Assembly (NCBI GenBank): GCA_045630265.1
Contig: JAZQSV010000036.1
Span: 1-32,064, forward strand
Source of the DNA: UMGS1279 sp045630265
Lineage (GTDB): Bacteria > Bacillota > Clostridia > Oscillospirales > Acutalibacteraceae
Length of the DNA stretch: 32,064 bases
Direction of reading: 5' to 3'
Position numbers and translations under genes: made by a program. Below the pieces are notes generated by a model that searched no databases, was not told the origin of the DNA, and saw only the letters and a program-made list of their open reading frames with translations. Positions within the stretch are counted from its first letter, which is position 1. Each line of letters starts with the position of its first letter. Below are positions 1 to 8,468 of the stretch, one piece after another.

Positions 1-1497
1 CGCTTTAAAGATGGTATCACCAGCAAGGTAGCAGCTACATCTTTAGCTAACCTTACTCCCGGTAAAAACTACTCACTTTCCTTTAAGTACTACGTACCTT
101 CAGGAAATAAGGCAAGTAGTGCCGGTTATATCTTCAATGCAGGCGTTTACAAAGAAAACGCACCTATTGAGGCAGGAGGCAAGATAACAAGCAAGAGCTT
201 TATGCTTGCCGACCAGCAGCCCGTTGCTGAGGCAACCGGTAAGGACGCAGATGGCAATCCCGTTTGGAAGGATATGACCTTTACCTTTACTGCACCCGAG
301 GAAACTGCATATCTTGCTATTGCTGTTATGTATGCATGGCAAGAGGGCGATGAGTACGCAGTGCTATACTTCTCTGACTTCAAGGTTGAAGAGTATAAGG
401 ATACTAAAAAATATGCAAAAGCCGAAAACTGGGGTATGTATAACTTTAATCATACAGCATATCCCGGACAATTGGACGATACCTCTGTTCAAAAGTGGGG
501 TTATGAGGATTCTACCACCATTAAGTATGAGGAAATGGACACCTTACGTTTTACGTCTGGTATTACCGGTAAGGTAGCAGCTACATCCTTAGCAGACCTT
601 ACACCAGGACAAAGCTACACACTTTCCTTTAAGTACTATGTACCTTCAGGAAATAAGGCAAGTAGTGCCGGTTATATCTTCAATGCAGGTGTTTACAAAG
701 AAAACGCACCTATTGAGGCAGGAGGCAAGATAACAAGCAAGAGCTTTATGCTTGCCGACCAGCAGCCTGTTACCGAGGCAACAGGTAAGGATGCAGACGG
801 CAATCCCATTTGGCAGGAAATGTCCTTTGGCTTTACTGCACCCGAAGAAACTGCATATCTTGCTATTGCTGTTCTCTTTGCACAGCAAGAGGGCGAAGAA
901 TACGCAGTACTCTACTTCTCTGATTTTAAGGTTGAAGAAGGTAAGGCGGACAAAAATTACATTGATATAAGCGCTTGGAAAATGTATAAAGCAGGACACG
1001 ATGCGTATCCTCCTCAAATTGACAACACTTCTACTCAAAACTGGGCCATCAGCTTATCTGACACTGTTAAATGCGCAGGTAAAAATTCTTTGGTATTTGG
1101 AAGCGGCAATAACGTATCCAACGTTGCAGCAAAGCTTGATGATATAGAAGAAGGCAAAATGTATGAAGTAAAATTCAAATACTACGTTCCTTCCGGTAAC
1201 CAAGCGGGTACAGGCGGATATATTATGAGGGCCGGCATTTATAGACACGGCACCAAAGTTGAAAGTGGTAATATTACCGAAAAAGCCAACTTCCTTTCTG
1301 CACAAACCGACATTGTAAATGCTACCGGCAAGGATAGCTCCGGCCAACCGGTTTGGGAAGAGTTTTCCGTTTACTTTACCGCGGGCGCAGAAGATGCCTA
1401 CTTAGGACTTTCCTTTAAATATGGTGAGAACGAAGCAGGCGAGGATTATGCAAACATCTATATTGCAGACATGAAGGTTGCAGAGGCAGATCCCGAA
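1..1497 (+). repeat. Intragenic tandem repeat, 546-bp period
   Basis: The block with CCTTCAGGAAATAAGGCAAG at 97 recurs at 643, an offset of exactly 546 bp (182 codons). The bases from about 97 to 235 are nearly identical to 643-781, while the flanks differ more. A third, diverged copy runs from 949 to about 1497. The pattern indicates recent in-frame duplication or gene conversion inside the coding sequence. Confidence 0.85.
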
Positions 1498-1959
1498 AAG
1501 GATTTCTGCGCAACTACAGAAACTGAACTCTTCTACTGTGAAGATGCTTTCAACATGCTGAACGCAGATGAGTATAAAGACCTTAAGGCAGGTAAGGCCG
1601 GCGTTTACACAATTAAGGTTAAGAATAACGCCACTTACACATTCGCTGCTAAGGTTAGCGGCAAAGGTAGCATAGCACTTTCCCTTAATGGTAAAACACC
1701 TATGAGTGCAGATGTTAGCGGTGTACCCAGCGGCAAGATAGAGAGCTCGGAAGAGGGCGCTAAAAAGGCCCTAGACTTCTTTAGCGGTGCCCATTCCAAG
1801 ATCTACCTTATCGTAGAAAATACAGAAGACTTTAAGGTTGAGGAAATAATGTTCTTTGCAGCCAAGTCTGCAAATGAAGCCTCAACAGCTATGGGATATG
1901 CAGAAAATCCGAATAAGATTTACACATCACCCAAGATTTATGAGTTCAAAACTAAATAA
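1..1959 (+). CDS. Secreted multi-repeat CBM-like protein, 5'-truncated by window edge
   Basis: The frame is open from base 1, so the N-terminus, including any signal peptide, lies outside the window; 652 residues are visible. The protein consists of ~182-residue repeats, one partial (1-405) and two complete (406-948, 949-1497), then a C-terminal domain (1498-1959). Each repeat opens with an aromatic block (W-x-x-Y, then YP near an Asp or Asn) and holds the core motifs FKYYVPSG, GYIFNAGVYKENAP and ATGKD..GNP.W. It ends in alternating hydrophobic strands with a YFSDFKVEE-like segment. This resembles the beta-sandwich layout of secreted carbohydrate-binding modules, but that is inference; no family assignment was possible. 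The C-terminal domain (LFYCEDAFNML to IYEFKTK) recurs in the gene at 4171-8400. The stop overlaps the Shine-Dalgarno of the following hydrolase, so the two are co-transcribed and probably translationally coupled. No LPXTG, SLH or dockerin is present. Confidence 0.8.
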   Translation, partial: RFKDGITSKVAATSLANLTPGKNYSLSFKYYVPSGNKASSAGYIFNAGVYKENAPIEAGGKITSKSFMLADQQPVAEATGKDADGNPVWKDMTFTFTAPEETAYLAIAVMYAWQEGDEYAVLYFSDFKVEEYKDTKKYAKAENWGMYNFNHTAYPGQLDDTSVQKWGYEDSTTIKYEEMDTLRFTSGITGKVAATSLADLTPGQSYTLSFKYYVPSGNKASSAGYIFNAGVYKENAPIEAGGKITSKSFMLADQQPVTEATGKDADGNPIWQEMSFGFTAPEETAYLAIAVLFAQQEGEEYAVLYFSDFKVEEGKADKNYIDISAWKMYKAGHDAYPPQIDNTSTQNWAISLSDTVKCAGKNSLVFGSGNNVSNVAAKLDDIEEGKMYEVKFKYYVPSGNQAGTGGYIMRAGIYRHGTKVESGNITEKANFLSAQTDIVNATGKDSSGQPVWEEFSVYFTAGAEDAYLGLSFKYGENEAGEDYANIYIADMKVAEADPEKDFCATTETELFYCEDAFNMLNADEYKDLKAGKAGVYTIKVKNNATYTFAAKVSGKGSIALSLNGKTPMSADVSGVPSGKIESSEEGAKKALDFFSGAHSKIYLIVENTEDFKVEEIMFFAAKSANEASTAMGYAENPNKIYTSPKIYEFKTK

Positions 1960-1971
1960 GGAGGAGCGACA

Positions 1972-3885
1972 ATGAATAAGAAAATTAAAAATATATTAAT
2001 AATTGCAATTTCTATTTGCTTGTGCCTCGGAATTTGTTTGGGACTTATTTTTGGCTTAAGAGGTTGTAATAACGACGTGGATGATGATATTTCTTCAGGA
2101 CCTTCAGATACTGTAGATAATACAGACGATGAAATAGATGATGAAATAGATGATGAAATAGACGATGAAATCTTTGATGAATGGGACGAAGACGACGATT
2201 TTGATGAGTGGGACGAGGATATCGAAGATGACATTTTCGATGAAGATGAGGATTTCGACTTCGATGACGAGGAAGTCGTTGAATCGCTATTTATAAACAA
2301 TGACGAGGCCTACTTAAATAATAACTTCCGTGGCTTCAACGGCGTTTATATGCTTTTCACCCATATGAAACACCCTAGCTACGGCTGTGCTTATACCGAC
2401 GAGGAAGCAGAGATGGAGCTGGACAGAATCCAGTCAATGGGAATAAAAATGGTACGTACCACCTATTCGGGCGGTATGGTTTATAAAAGCGTTGGTAAGG
2501 GCGTAAACAAAACCTGGGAAGCACATTGGGACGATAGCCCCTATCTTAATGCATTTATAAAAACCGCTAAGGAGCTCAAAGAGCGCGATATAGAGATAAT
2601 GCTTCCCTTTACTTGGTATTTGGGCTCCTTCACCAACACAGCGCAACCTTTTTCATTTGGTGATGGATATTTCCCCGCATCTATAACAGGTACAGGTTGG
2701 GCGATGCAGTCCGATACCGGATATGGTAGTTATTATAATGCTAAAACTCCGGAAGAGGAAGCGAAGCTCCTAGAAGCAAACACTAAGGCCTATAAGCAGT
2801 TTGTAAAGGATTCTATTGCTAAATTCAGGGCAGAGGGTCTTACGAATATCAAATATATAAACGGCTTTACCGAGTGTAACAACGCTTATATGAAGACGGT
2901 TGTAGAAGATGAGAAATCAAAGAGTGTTCGTGACTATGAAAAGGCCGCTAAGGTTTACGATGCAGCCATGACAGCCACTCACGAGGCATTAAAGGAAATC
3001 GGACTTCGCGACCAGTATAAAATTGTAGGTCCTTGCGACAACTTTGGTGGCGATTTTGAGGATTATGAAGAAGAAAAGTATTCATACCTTGTTAAGTACA
3101 CCCTTGAAAATCTAACCGAAGAGGTTGACATTATCGGTAGCCACAATGGTTACGATAGAGCAAACGATTTCGTTGAGGATGACTTCTATGCAAGACCCAA
3201 CATGAATCTCGGAACTGTAATGAACAAAACCACCTCTAAGGGCAAAGAGTTTTGGATTGATGAATACAATGTAGCGACACACGTTTCATATACTCAGGAC
3301 GAAAAAAGAGACGTATTTAATAACGTTACTGCAGGTGTTGCATTCGGCTCTATGGCAAACGGTATTATGAATATGGGCGGCGTTTCCAACGTATTTGTGT
3401 GGATGCTTGCAGAACAGCAGTGGCCACATGAACAAAACGGTGGCGAGTTTGATAAGGGTGTTCAAATTGGTTCGGGTTATATGCCTAACCTCTTTGAAAG
3501 TTATTTACCCAAGACTGCTTGGTATTCCTATGCAATGATTCAGCGCTACGTTGGCAGCGGCAAACTTGTAAAATGTAACGACGGAGCAGACATTGATACT
3601 CAGGCCGGTTTAGGTTACTACTATTCTTGCATTGAGCGCGACGATGGCGAGCTTACAATTGTTATAACTAACTACGAAGTATTCGAAATGGACATTGAAG
3701 TTTCATTTATGAAGGCGCTTGGCGGTAAGACCTTCTACAAGCACGAATATGCAATAGCTGATATTGAAAGAACAGTTGATGCAGTTGTGCCTGAAATTTG
3801 CGGTGTTGGTAAAAACGTAAATGAAGGATTTTATGATTCGGTAAAACCCTTTAGCGTAACAGTTTACACCACCGATAAAAAATAG
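1972..3885 (+). CDS. Membrane-anchored clan GH-A-like glycoside hydrolase (cassette 1)
   Basis: This 637-aa protein has a basic N-terminus and one hydrophobic segment (about residues 8-29), ending in R-G-C32. C32 might be a non-canonical lipobox cysteine, or the segment may simply be a signal anchor. Residues 36-103 are an extremely acidic linker with four DDEI copies followed by Asp/Glu with Trp and Phe. From about residue 105 follows a TIM-barrel-like hydrolase. The likely acid/base is E301 in GFTECNN and the likely nucleophile is E431 in FWIDEYN. The 130-residue spacing and the order of the two glutamates fit clan GH-A retaining enzymes such as GH39 or GH51 types, but the exact family is not assigned. 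A small beta domain with ITNYEVF probably closes the protein. The ATG is preceded by TAAGGAGG, which overlaps the upstream stop. The close paralogue is at 8469-10292, with most catalytic-domain positions identical by eye. The substrate is unknown. Confidence 0.82.
   Translation: MNKKIKNILIIAISICLCLGICLGLIFGLRGCNNDVDDDISSGPSDTVDNTDDEIDDEIDDEIDDEIFDEWDEDDDFDEWDEDIEDDIFDEDEDFDFDDEEVVESLFINNDEAYLNNNFRGFNGVYMLFTHMKHPSYGCAYTDEEAEMELDRIQSMGIKMVRTTYSGGMVYKSVGKGVNKTWEAHWDDSPYLNAFIKTAKELKERDIEIMLPFTWYLGSFTNTAQPFSFGDGYFPASITGTGWAMQSDTGYGSYYNAKTPEEEAKLLEANTKAYKQFVKDSIAKFRAEGLTNIKYINGFTECNNAYMKTVVEDEKSKSVRDYEKAAKVYDAAMTATHEALKEIGLRDQYKIVGPCDNFGGDFEDYEEEKYSYLVKYTLENLTEEVDIIGSHNGYDRANDFVEDDFYARPNMNLGTVMNKTTSKGKEFWIDEYNVATHVSYTQDEKRDVFNNVTAGVAFGSMANGIMNMGGVSNVFVWMLAEQQWPHEQNGGEFDKGVQIGSGYMPNLFESYLPKTAWYSYAMIQRYVGSGKLVKCNDGADIDTQAGLGYYYSCIERDDGELTIVITNYEVFEMDIEVSFMKALGGKTFYKHEYAIADIERTVDAVVPEICGVGKNVNEGFYDSVKPFSVTVYTTDKK
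2125..2172 (+). repeat. 12-bp microrepeat encoding (DDEI)4
   Basis: Four in-frame copies of a 12-bp unit (GAY GAT GAA ATH) encode the start of the acidic linker. The units differ only in third positions, so this is a recent expansion that could vary in copy number between strains. Confidence 0.85.
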
Positions 3886-3919
3886 ATCATAAAACTATAA
3901 TAATTAGTTTATATGTGAC

Positions 3920-3937
3920 GCCAAAAGCTATTTTGGC
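3920..3937 (+). other. Small hairpin downstream of cassette 1
   Basis: GCCAAAA and TTTTGGC form a 7-bp stem with the 4-base loop GCTA. No T-run follows. It lies between the hydrolase stop and the main terminator and may protect the 3' end of the mRNA; that role is inferred. Confidence 0.4.
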
Positions 3938-3949
3938 TTAAAATTCCAA

Positions 3950-4010
3950 CCCTTTTACACCCTGTAAATAACAGATAATAAATTTCAGGGTGTAAAAGGG
4001 GAGTTTTTTT
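3950..4010 (+). terminator. Rho-independent terminator of cassette 1
   Basis: A perfect 15-bp inverted repeat (CCCTTTTACACCCTG at 3950-3964 with its complement at 3986-4000) is followed by seven T at 4004-4010. The loop is 21 bases. The AT-rich bases 4011-4110 downstream show no gene. Confidence 0.88.
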
Positions 4011-4110
4011 GCTTTTTAGCGTCGAAAAATGTCGTTTTTCCCTTTAAAAAGCAGAAATATGAACTATTTGTTATGAAAATGTTAAATTATGCGTTTTTTT
4101 GTAATTTTAA

Positions 4111-4139
4111 TTGACATAATGTCGAATTTTGTGTATAAT
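4111..4139 (+). promoter_or_regulatory. Near-perfect sigma-A promoter of cassette 2
   Basis: TTGACA (4111-4116) and TATAAT (4134-4139) both match the consensus and are separated by exactly 17 bp. Transcription should start near 4146, giving a short leader of about 25 bases before the ATG at 4171. The ribosome-binding site GGAGG is at 4159-4163. Such strength suggests high expression. Confidence 0.88.
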
Positions 4140-4170
4140 TAGGTAGACACTCATAATTGGAGGTATTATC

Positions 4171-7100
4171 ATGAAAAAGTTACTCGCGGTGCTTCTATCG
4201 GTAATCGTTTTACTGACAAGCTGCTGGTGTGTTTTCGGTACACTTGCAAGCGTTGGCACCAAAGACTATCTTTCACCCTCTTCTTGGGGCCTTTACAAGA
4301 CGGGACACAGTGCATATCCCGCAGTGCTGAACGGCAATTCTCAGCAGTCTTGGGCTTTCCACGAGGAAACAACCATTAAATGCGGTGAAAGTAACTCTAT
4401 TATGTTTGATGCAAGTACTAACATTATTACTTCATCAACCAAACTTGAAGGACTTACGTCAGGTAAAAAATACACTGTTTACCTTAAGTATTATCTTCCC
4501 AGCACTTTGTCTGCTGGTAGCCAGGGCTTCATTTTCCGTGCAGGTGTTTTTAAGAAGGATGCTCCTCTTACAAACGCATATACTGTAAATACTACATATG
4601 CTCTTACAGGACCTACGTCGGTTACTGCTAATACCGGTGAAGAGGGCGGCAATCCTGTTTGGAAGGAAATGACCCTTACCTTCGTTGCAGAGGCAGAGCA
4701 GCATTTAGCTATTTCTTCTCTCCGCGGTGGTAGCGGTAATATGTACTTCTCTGATATTAGGGTTGAAGAGGGCGAGCCCAAGGTAGAGATTGATTATACT
4801 TCTCCTAATGCTTGGGGCTCCTATAAAACAGGTAATGCTAGTTATCCTGCCCTTTTGAGCGGCGCTTCCATTCAAAAGTGGATGTTCTCACAAAGCGATA
4901 CTGTTTTGTGTAATGGTAAAAAATCCATTGCTATCAGTTCGGGCATTAACATTGCAACTGCGGCCGCAAGGCTTGTTAATTTGGAACAGGGCCAGGATTA
5001 TAAGCTTAAGTTCAAATACTATATTCCCACAGGCATGACAGCTGGTAGTCAGGGCTTTATTTTCAGAGCCGGCGTTTATAAGAATAATGCTCCTCTTACC
5101 AATGCCTATACAGTTGATGCATCTTACCAACTTGCAACTCCTGTAAAGGTCGCTTCTGCTACAGGAATGGACATTAACGGCAATCCTAACTGGGGTGAGG
5201 TTGTTATTGACTTTACTGCGGATGCAGGACAGTATTTAGCACTTAACTTCCTTTATGGCGGAGCAGATGCTATTCATATTGCAGATGTGGTTGTTGAGGA
5301 ACCCGATAAGGATTATAATTTAGCGGCTTCTTGGAAGCTTTATAAACCCAATAATACACAATACCCCGGCAAGTTGGATGATACCTCTAACCACTCTTGG
5401 ATGTTCCACGAGGAAACAACCATTAAGTGCGGCGAGAATAATTCCTTAAGGTTTGACGGTAGCGCAAATGCGGCTACCCCTGCAACAAAGCTTACAAAGC
5501 TTGAAAGCGGCAAGCGATACACAGTTTCCTTTAAATATTATGTTCCTTCTTCGCACATTGCGGGCGCAGCAGGTTATATCTTTAAAGCAGCTGTATATAA
5601 GGAAAATGCTCCCGTAGCAGCCGGCGGTCTTATCTCCGATGCTACATATCTTATTTCCGATATGGTGACCGTTGCCACTGCAACCGGTAAGGATGCTGCG
5701 GACAAGCCCGTTTGGGAGGAAGCAACTCTTGAGTTTAAAGCAGGCGACGGACAATATCTTGTAATCACTCCCCGATACGGCCTTAACCCAGAGGATAACG
5801 TAGACTACAGCAACATTTACTTTGCCGACATTACTGTATCCGAAGTTCCTAAGGATTATTCTAAGGCAGACGACTGGGGTCTTTACAAAAATAATAGCAC
5901 TGCTTACCCAGGTCAGCTTGATAATTCTTCTGCTATGAACTTTATGTTCACAGAGGAAACCGAGATTACTCCAAGTGGTAAAGGTACTATTAAGATGGCA
6001 AGCGGTGCCAACGTTGCAACCGCTGCTACAAAGCTTGAAAACCTTATCATTGGCAAAAAGTACAAGCTTACCTTTAAATATTATATCCCTGAAGCACATA
6101 CTGCAGGCGGCGCAGGTTATATCTTTAAATCCGGCGTATATAAGAAGGATGCTCCCGTTGCAGCAGGCGGTGTTGTTACGGATGCTACCTACTTTATGTC
6201 TGAGCAGGTTACAGTTTCTGTCGCAACAGGTAGGGATAAAAATAACTCTCCTATTTGGAAAGAAGCTACCTTTATATTTGATGCCGCGGATGAGCAGTAT
6301 CTTGGTATTTCGCTCAGATATATGGGTAACGACCAGGATTCTGAGTATGGCAATATCTACGTTGCAGACGTAAGGATTAAAGAGGTTCTTCCCGCAAAGG
6401 ATTACAATAGTAACCTTTCTTGGGGCGCATACCGTAACGGCGTTCACAAGAAGATTGACGGCGCGGGTGTAGGCAGTATGCAAAAAGAAACTACCATTAC
6501 CTACAATGGCGGCGCCGAGTCACTTAGAATAAACAAAGAAAACCTTGCAACAATGGCTACCGAGCTTCAAGACCTTGAACCCGGCAAAAAGTATGCAGTT
6601 GCATTCAAGTACTACATCACTCCTGAAACCGCACAGGGTTCAGATAAATACATATTTAAAGCCGGCGTTTATAAGGAGAATGCAGCTCTTGCCGTAGGCG
6701 TAAATGTTGCAACTACAGACGTAATTGCAGAGCCCATTAAGGTAGCTGCCGCAACCGGTAAGGATAAAGATGGCAATCCCGTTTGGGCCGACTTTGTAAC
6801 AACCTTTACTGCAACTGCAGAGCCACTTTACTTTGGTATTGCAGTTCGTGTTGCACCTGCGGAAGGCGTTGAGGGAACCGACCCCAACTACGCGCTTATC
6901 TATATTGATGACGTAGAGGTTTACGAGCTTAGCAATGACAATTTGGGAACACCCGCTGCAAAGCACACTGTTGACTTTGAGGATGATAACAAAACCTATA
7001 TTAACGCTAATGTTGACAGGTTTGAGATTGTAACCGCTAAGAACGCTGAGGGTAAAGATTCTAAGATGCTTTACTACAAACCCGGTGTATACGGAGGTGG

Positions 7101-8400
7101 CCTAAACTTTAACCACGTTAAGGTTTATACCGAGACTGACCCCAACCTAACAGTGGCTATTAAGGATGATACGGTTTATAAGATTACTTATAAATATAAG
7201 TTGGCTAATAAGGTTAATGAAACCGATAAAGCTACCGACTGGTTGTCATTCTATACGTTCTATGACGGTGCATATTCCACCTCTAAGGAATATAACGTAG
7301 CAACTGCTGTGGAAAAGGATGTATGGCACACCTATGAAACCTACTATTCACCGATTGAGGGACAAACCCACGTTTCTCTTGGCTTCCAGGTAGGTGAAAT
7401 CTCCAACGGAATTTGGATTGATGATATTACCATTGAGGAAACAGATTTAACACTATTTAAGGGACATAAAGCGGGCGAGGTTAAGTATGAAATTAACTTC
7501 GACGATTACAGCGTTCCGCTTGACAACCCCTTTATTAAAGTTGAAAACGGACCTGAAAGGGACGGCAAGGTTACAAAGGCAGCTCACATTGCTGAAGTAA
7601 ACGCACCTCAGGCAGTTACCTCTAACGATATTTCTATCAGCAGAAGAACAGAAAGGGTATTCGCAATTCCTGTTGAGCCCAACACCTGTTATTCTTGGAG
7701 CTTCTGGGCATACTCCGTAACTGAGGCACCTATTTACTTCGGTTTCTATTACAACTATAACAGTGCTGATATTTACACCAATATCTTACGTTACCACGAA
7801 AAGGCGCCTAAGGTTGGTGTATGGCAGAAGTACACTGTTGAGTTTAAGACAAACGAAGACCAGCATGAACTTTATACATGGTTCAACGCAGGTAATACAA
7901 CAAAAGAAGCATATATCGATGAGATCATCTTAGAAAAAATGCTTCCCGGCACTACCGCAGAAACCGACCTTTTCTACTGTGAGGATTACTTTAATCTCAT
8001 TACAGAAAAAGATTATAAGGATTTAATTGCAGGCAAATCCGGCGTTTATAAATTTAATGTTAAGGATAACCTTGTTCACACCTTTGCTATTGCAGCAAGC
8101 GGTAAGGGTAAGGTAACACTTTCTCTTGATGGTGTTACACCTATGGGTTATGGCGCAACAGGCGCACCTAGCTCAACCTTTAATTTCACAGGCTCATACA
8201 AATCTACCGCAGTTAACCTCTTCACAAGCTCTTATAAAGAAATTTATATAATTGTGGAAAACGAGGGCAATCTCAAGTTTGATGAGCTGATGTTCTTTGT
8301 TACCAAGTCGGAAAACAAGGCAGAAAGACCTATGGGTTACGTAGATAATCCTAATGTCCAGTATGTTAAACCCGACATATATGAATTCGAGACTAAGTAA
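4171..8400 (+). CDS. Large secreted multi-repeat CBM-like protein (cassette 2)
   Basis: This 1409-aa protein starts with KK and a long hydrophobic signal sequence. L15-T16-S17-C18 fits a lipobox, although the hydrophobic stretch runs on to TLAS, so signal peptidase I cleavage is also possible. Five ~170-182-residue repeats follow (DNA 4261-4791, 4792-5304, 5305-5850, 5851-6396, 6397-6930). They are of the same type as in the gene at 1-1959, each with W..Y, FKYY.P, GYIF.AGVYK and ATG.D motifs. Two further, different beta-sandwich-like modules follow (about residues 930-1090 and 1100-1260), with WIDDITIEE and AYIDEIILEK ends typical of jelly-roll CBMs. Residues 1265-1409 match the C-terminal domain of the first repeat protein. 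No catalytic motif, LPXTG, SLH or dockerin is seen. The likely role is binding of a polysaccharide at the cell surface in support of the adjacent hydrolase; this is inferred from repeats and context. Confidence 0.85.
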   Translation: MKKLLAVLLSVIVLLTSCWCVFGTLASVGTKDYLSPSSWGLYKTGHSAYPAVLNGNSQQSWAFHEETTIKCGESNSIMFDASTNIITSSTKLEGLTSGKKYTVYLKYYLPSTLSAGSQGFIFRAGVFKKDAPLTNAYTVNTTYALTGPTSVTANTGEEGGNPVWKEMTLTFVAEAEQHLAISSLRGGSGNMYFSDIRVEEGEPKVEIDYTSPNAWGSYKTGNASYPALLSGASIQKWMFSQSDTVLCNGKKSIAISSGINIATAAARLVNLEQGQDYKLKFKYYIPTGMTAGSQGFIFRAGVYKNNAPLTNAYTVDASYQLATPVKVASATGMDINGNPNWGEVVIDFTADAGQYLALNFLYGGADAIHIADVVVEEPDKDYNLAASWKLYKPNNTQYPGKLDDTSNHSWMFHEETTIKCGENNSLRFDGSANAATPATKLTKLESGKRYTVSFKYYVPSSHIAGAAGYIFKAAVYKENAPVAAGGLISDATYLISDMVTVATATGKDAADKPVWEEATLEFKAGDGQYLVITPRYGLNPEDNVDYSNIYFADITVSEVPKDYSKADDWGLYKNNSTAYPGQLDNSSAMNFMFTEETEITPSGKGTIKMASGANVATAATKLENLIIGKKYKLTFKYYIPEAHTAGGAGYIFKSGVYKKDAPVAAGGVVTDATYFMSEQVTVSVATGRDKNNSPIWKEATFIFDAADEQYLGISLRYMGNDQDSEYGNIYVADVRIKEVLPAKDYNSNLSWGAYRNGVHKKIDGAGVGSMQKETTITYNGGAESLRINKENLATMATELQDLEPGKKYAVAFKYYITPETAQGSDKYIFKAGVYKENAALAVGVNVATTDVIAEPIKVAAATGKDKDGNPVWADFVTTFTATAEPLYFGIAVRVAPAEGVEGTDPNYALIYIDDVEVYELSNDNLGTPAAKHTVDFEDDNKTYINANVDRFEIVTAKNAEGKDSKMLYYKPGVYGGGLNFNHVKVYTETDPNLTVAIKDDTVYKITYKYKLANKVNETDKATDWLSFYTFYDGAYSTSKEYNVATAVEKDVWHTYETYYSPIEGQTHVSLGFQVGEISNGIWIDDITIEETDLTLFKGHKAGEVKYEINFDDYSVPLDNPFIKVENGPERDGKVTKAAHIAEVNAPQAVTSNDISISRRTERVFAIPVEPNTCYSWSFWAYSVTEAPIYFGFYYNYNSADIYTNILRYHEKAPKVGVWQKYTVEFKTNEDQHELYTWFNAGNTTKEAYIDEIILEKMLPGTTAETDLFYCEDYFNLITEKDYKDLIAGKSGVYKFNVKDNLVHTFAIAASGKGKVTLSLDGVTPMGYGATGAPSSTFNFTGSYKSTAVNLFTSSYKEIYIIVENEGNLKFDELMFFVTKSENKAERPMGYVDNPNVQYVKPDIYEFETK
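4261..6930 (+). repeat. Five tandem ~510-546-bp coding repeats
   Basis: Repeat units begin at KDY or IDY plus an aromatic W..Y block at 4261, 4792, 5305, 5851 and 6397. Units 3 and 4 are each exactly 546 bp, the same period as in the gene at 1-1959. DNA identity between units is lower than in that gene, so this array is older. Confidence 0.75.
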
Positions 8401-8421
8401 TTAATTTACACAGAAGCTTCC

Positions 8422-8441
8422 TGTCGGCCAAACGGCCGACA
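8422..8441 (+). promoter_or_regulatory. GC-rich intercistronic hairpin
   Basis: TGTCGGCC (8422-8429) and GGCCGACA (8434-8441) form a perfect 8-bp stem with the loop AAAC. No T-run follows, so it is not a terminator. It lies between the repeat-protein stop and the AAGGAG (8455-8460) of the hydrolase. It could act as an RNA processing or stability element that sets the ratio of the two products. Confidence 0.6.
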
Positions 8442-8468
8442 AGGGGCCAATGGAAAGGAGAAAAGATA

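Noticed and set aside
1938..2300. Reverse-strand Ser-rich open frame
   Set aside because: It is simply the complement of the Asp/Glu codons of the acidic linker (GAT/GAA read as ATC/TTC or shifted to TCA/TCT).
5446..6483. Long reverse-strand open frame (345 codons) inside the second repeat gene
   Set aside because: It is antisense to a clear repeat-bearing coding frame, has no ribosome-binding site or recognisable motif, and its length follows from the repeated codon pattern.
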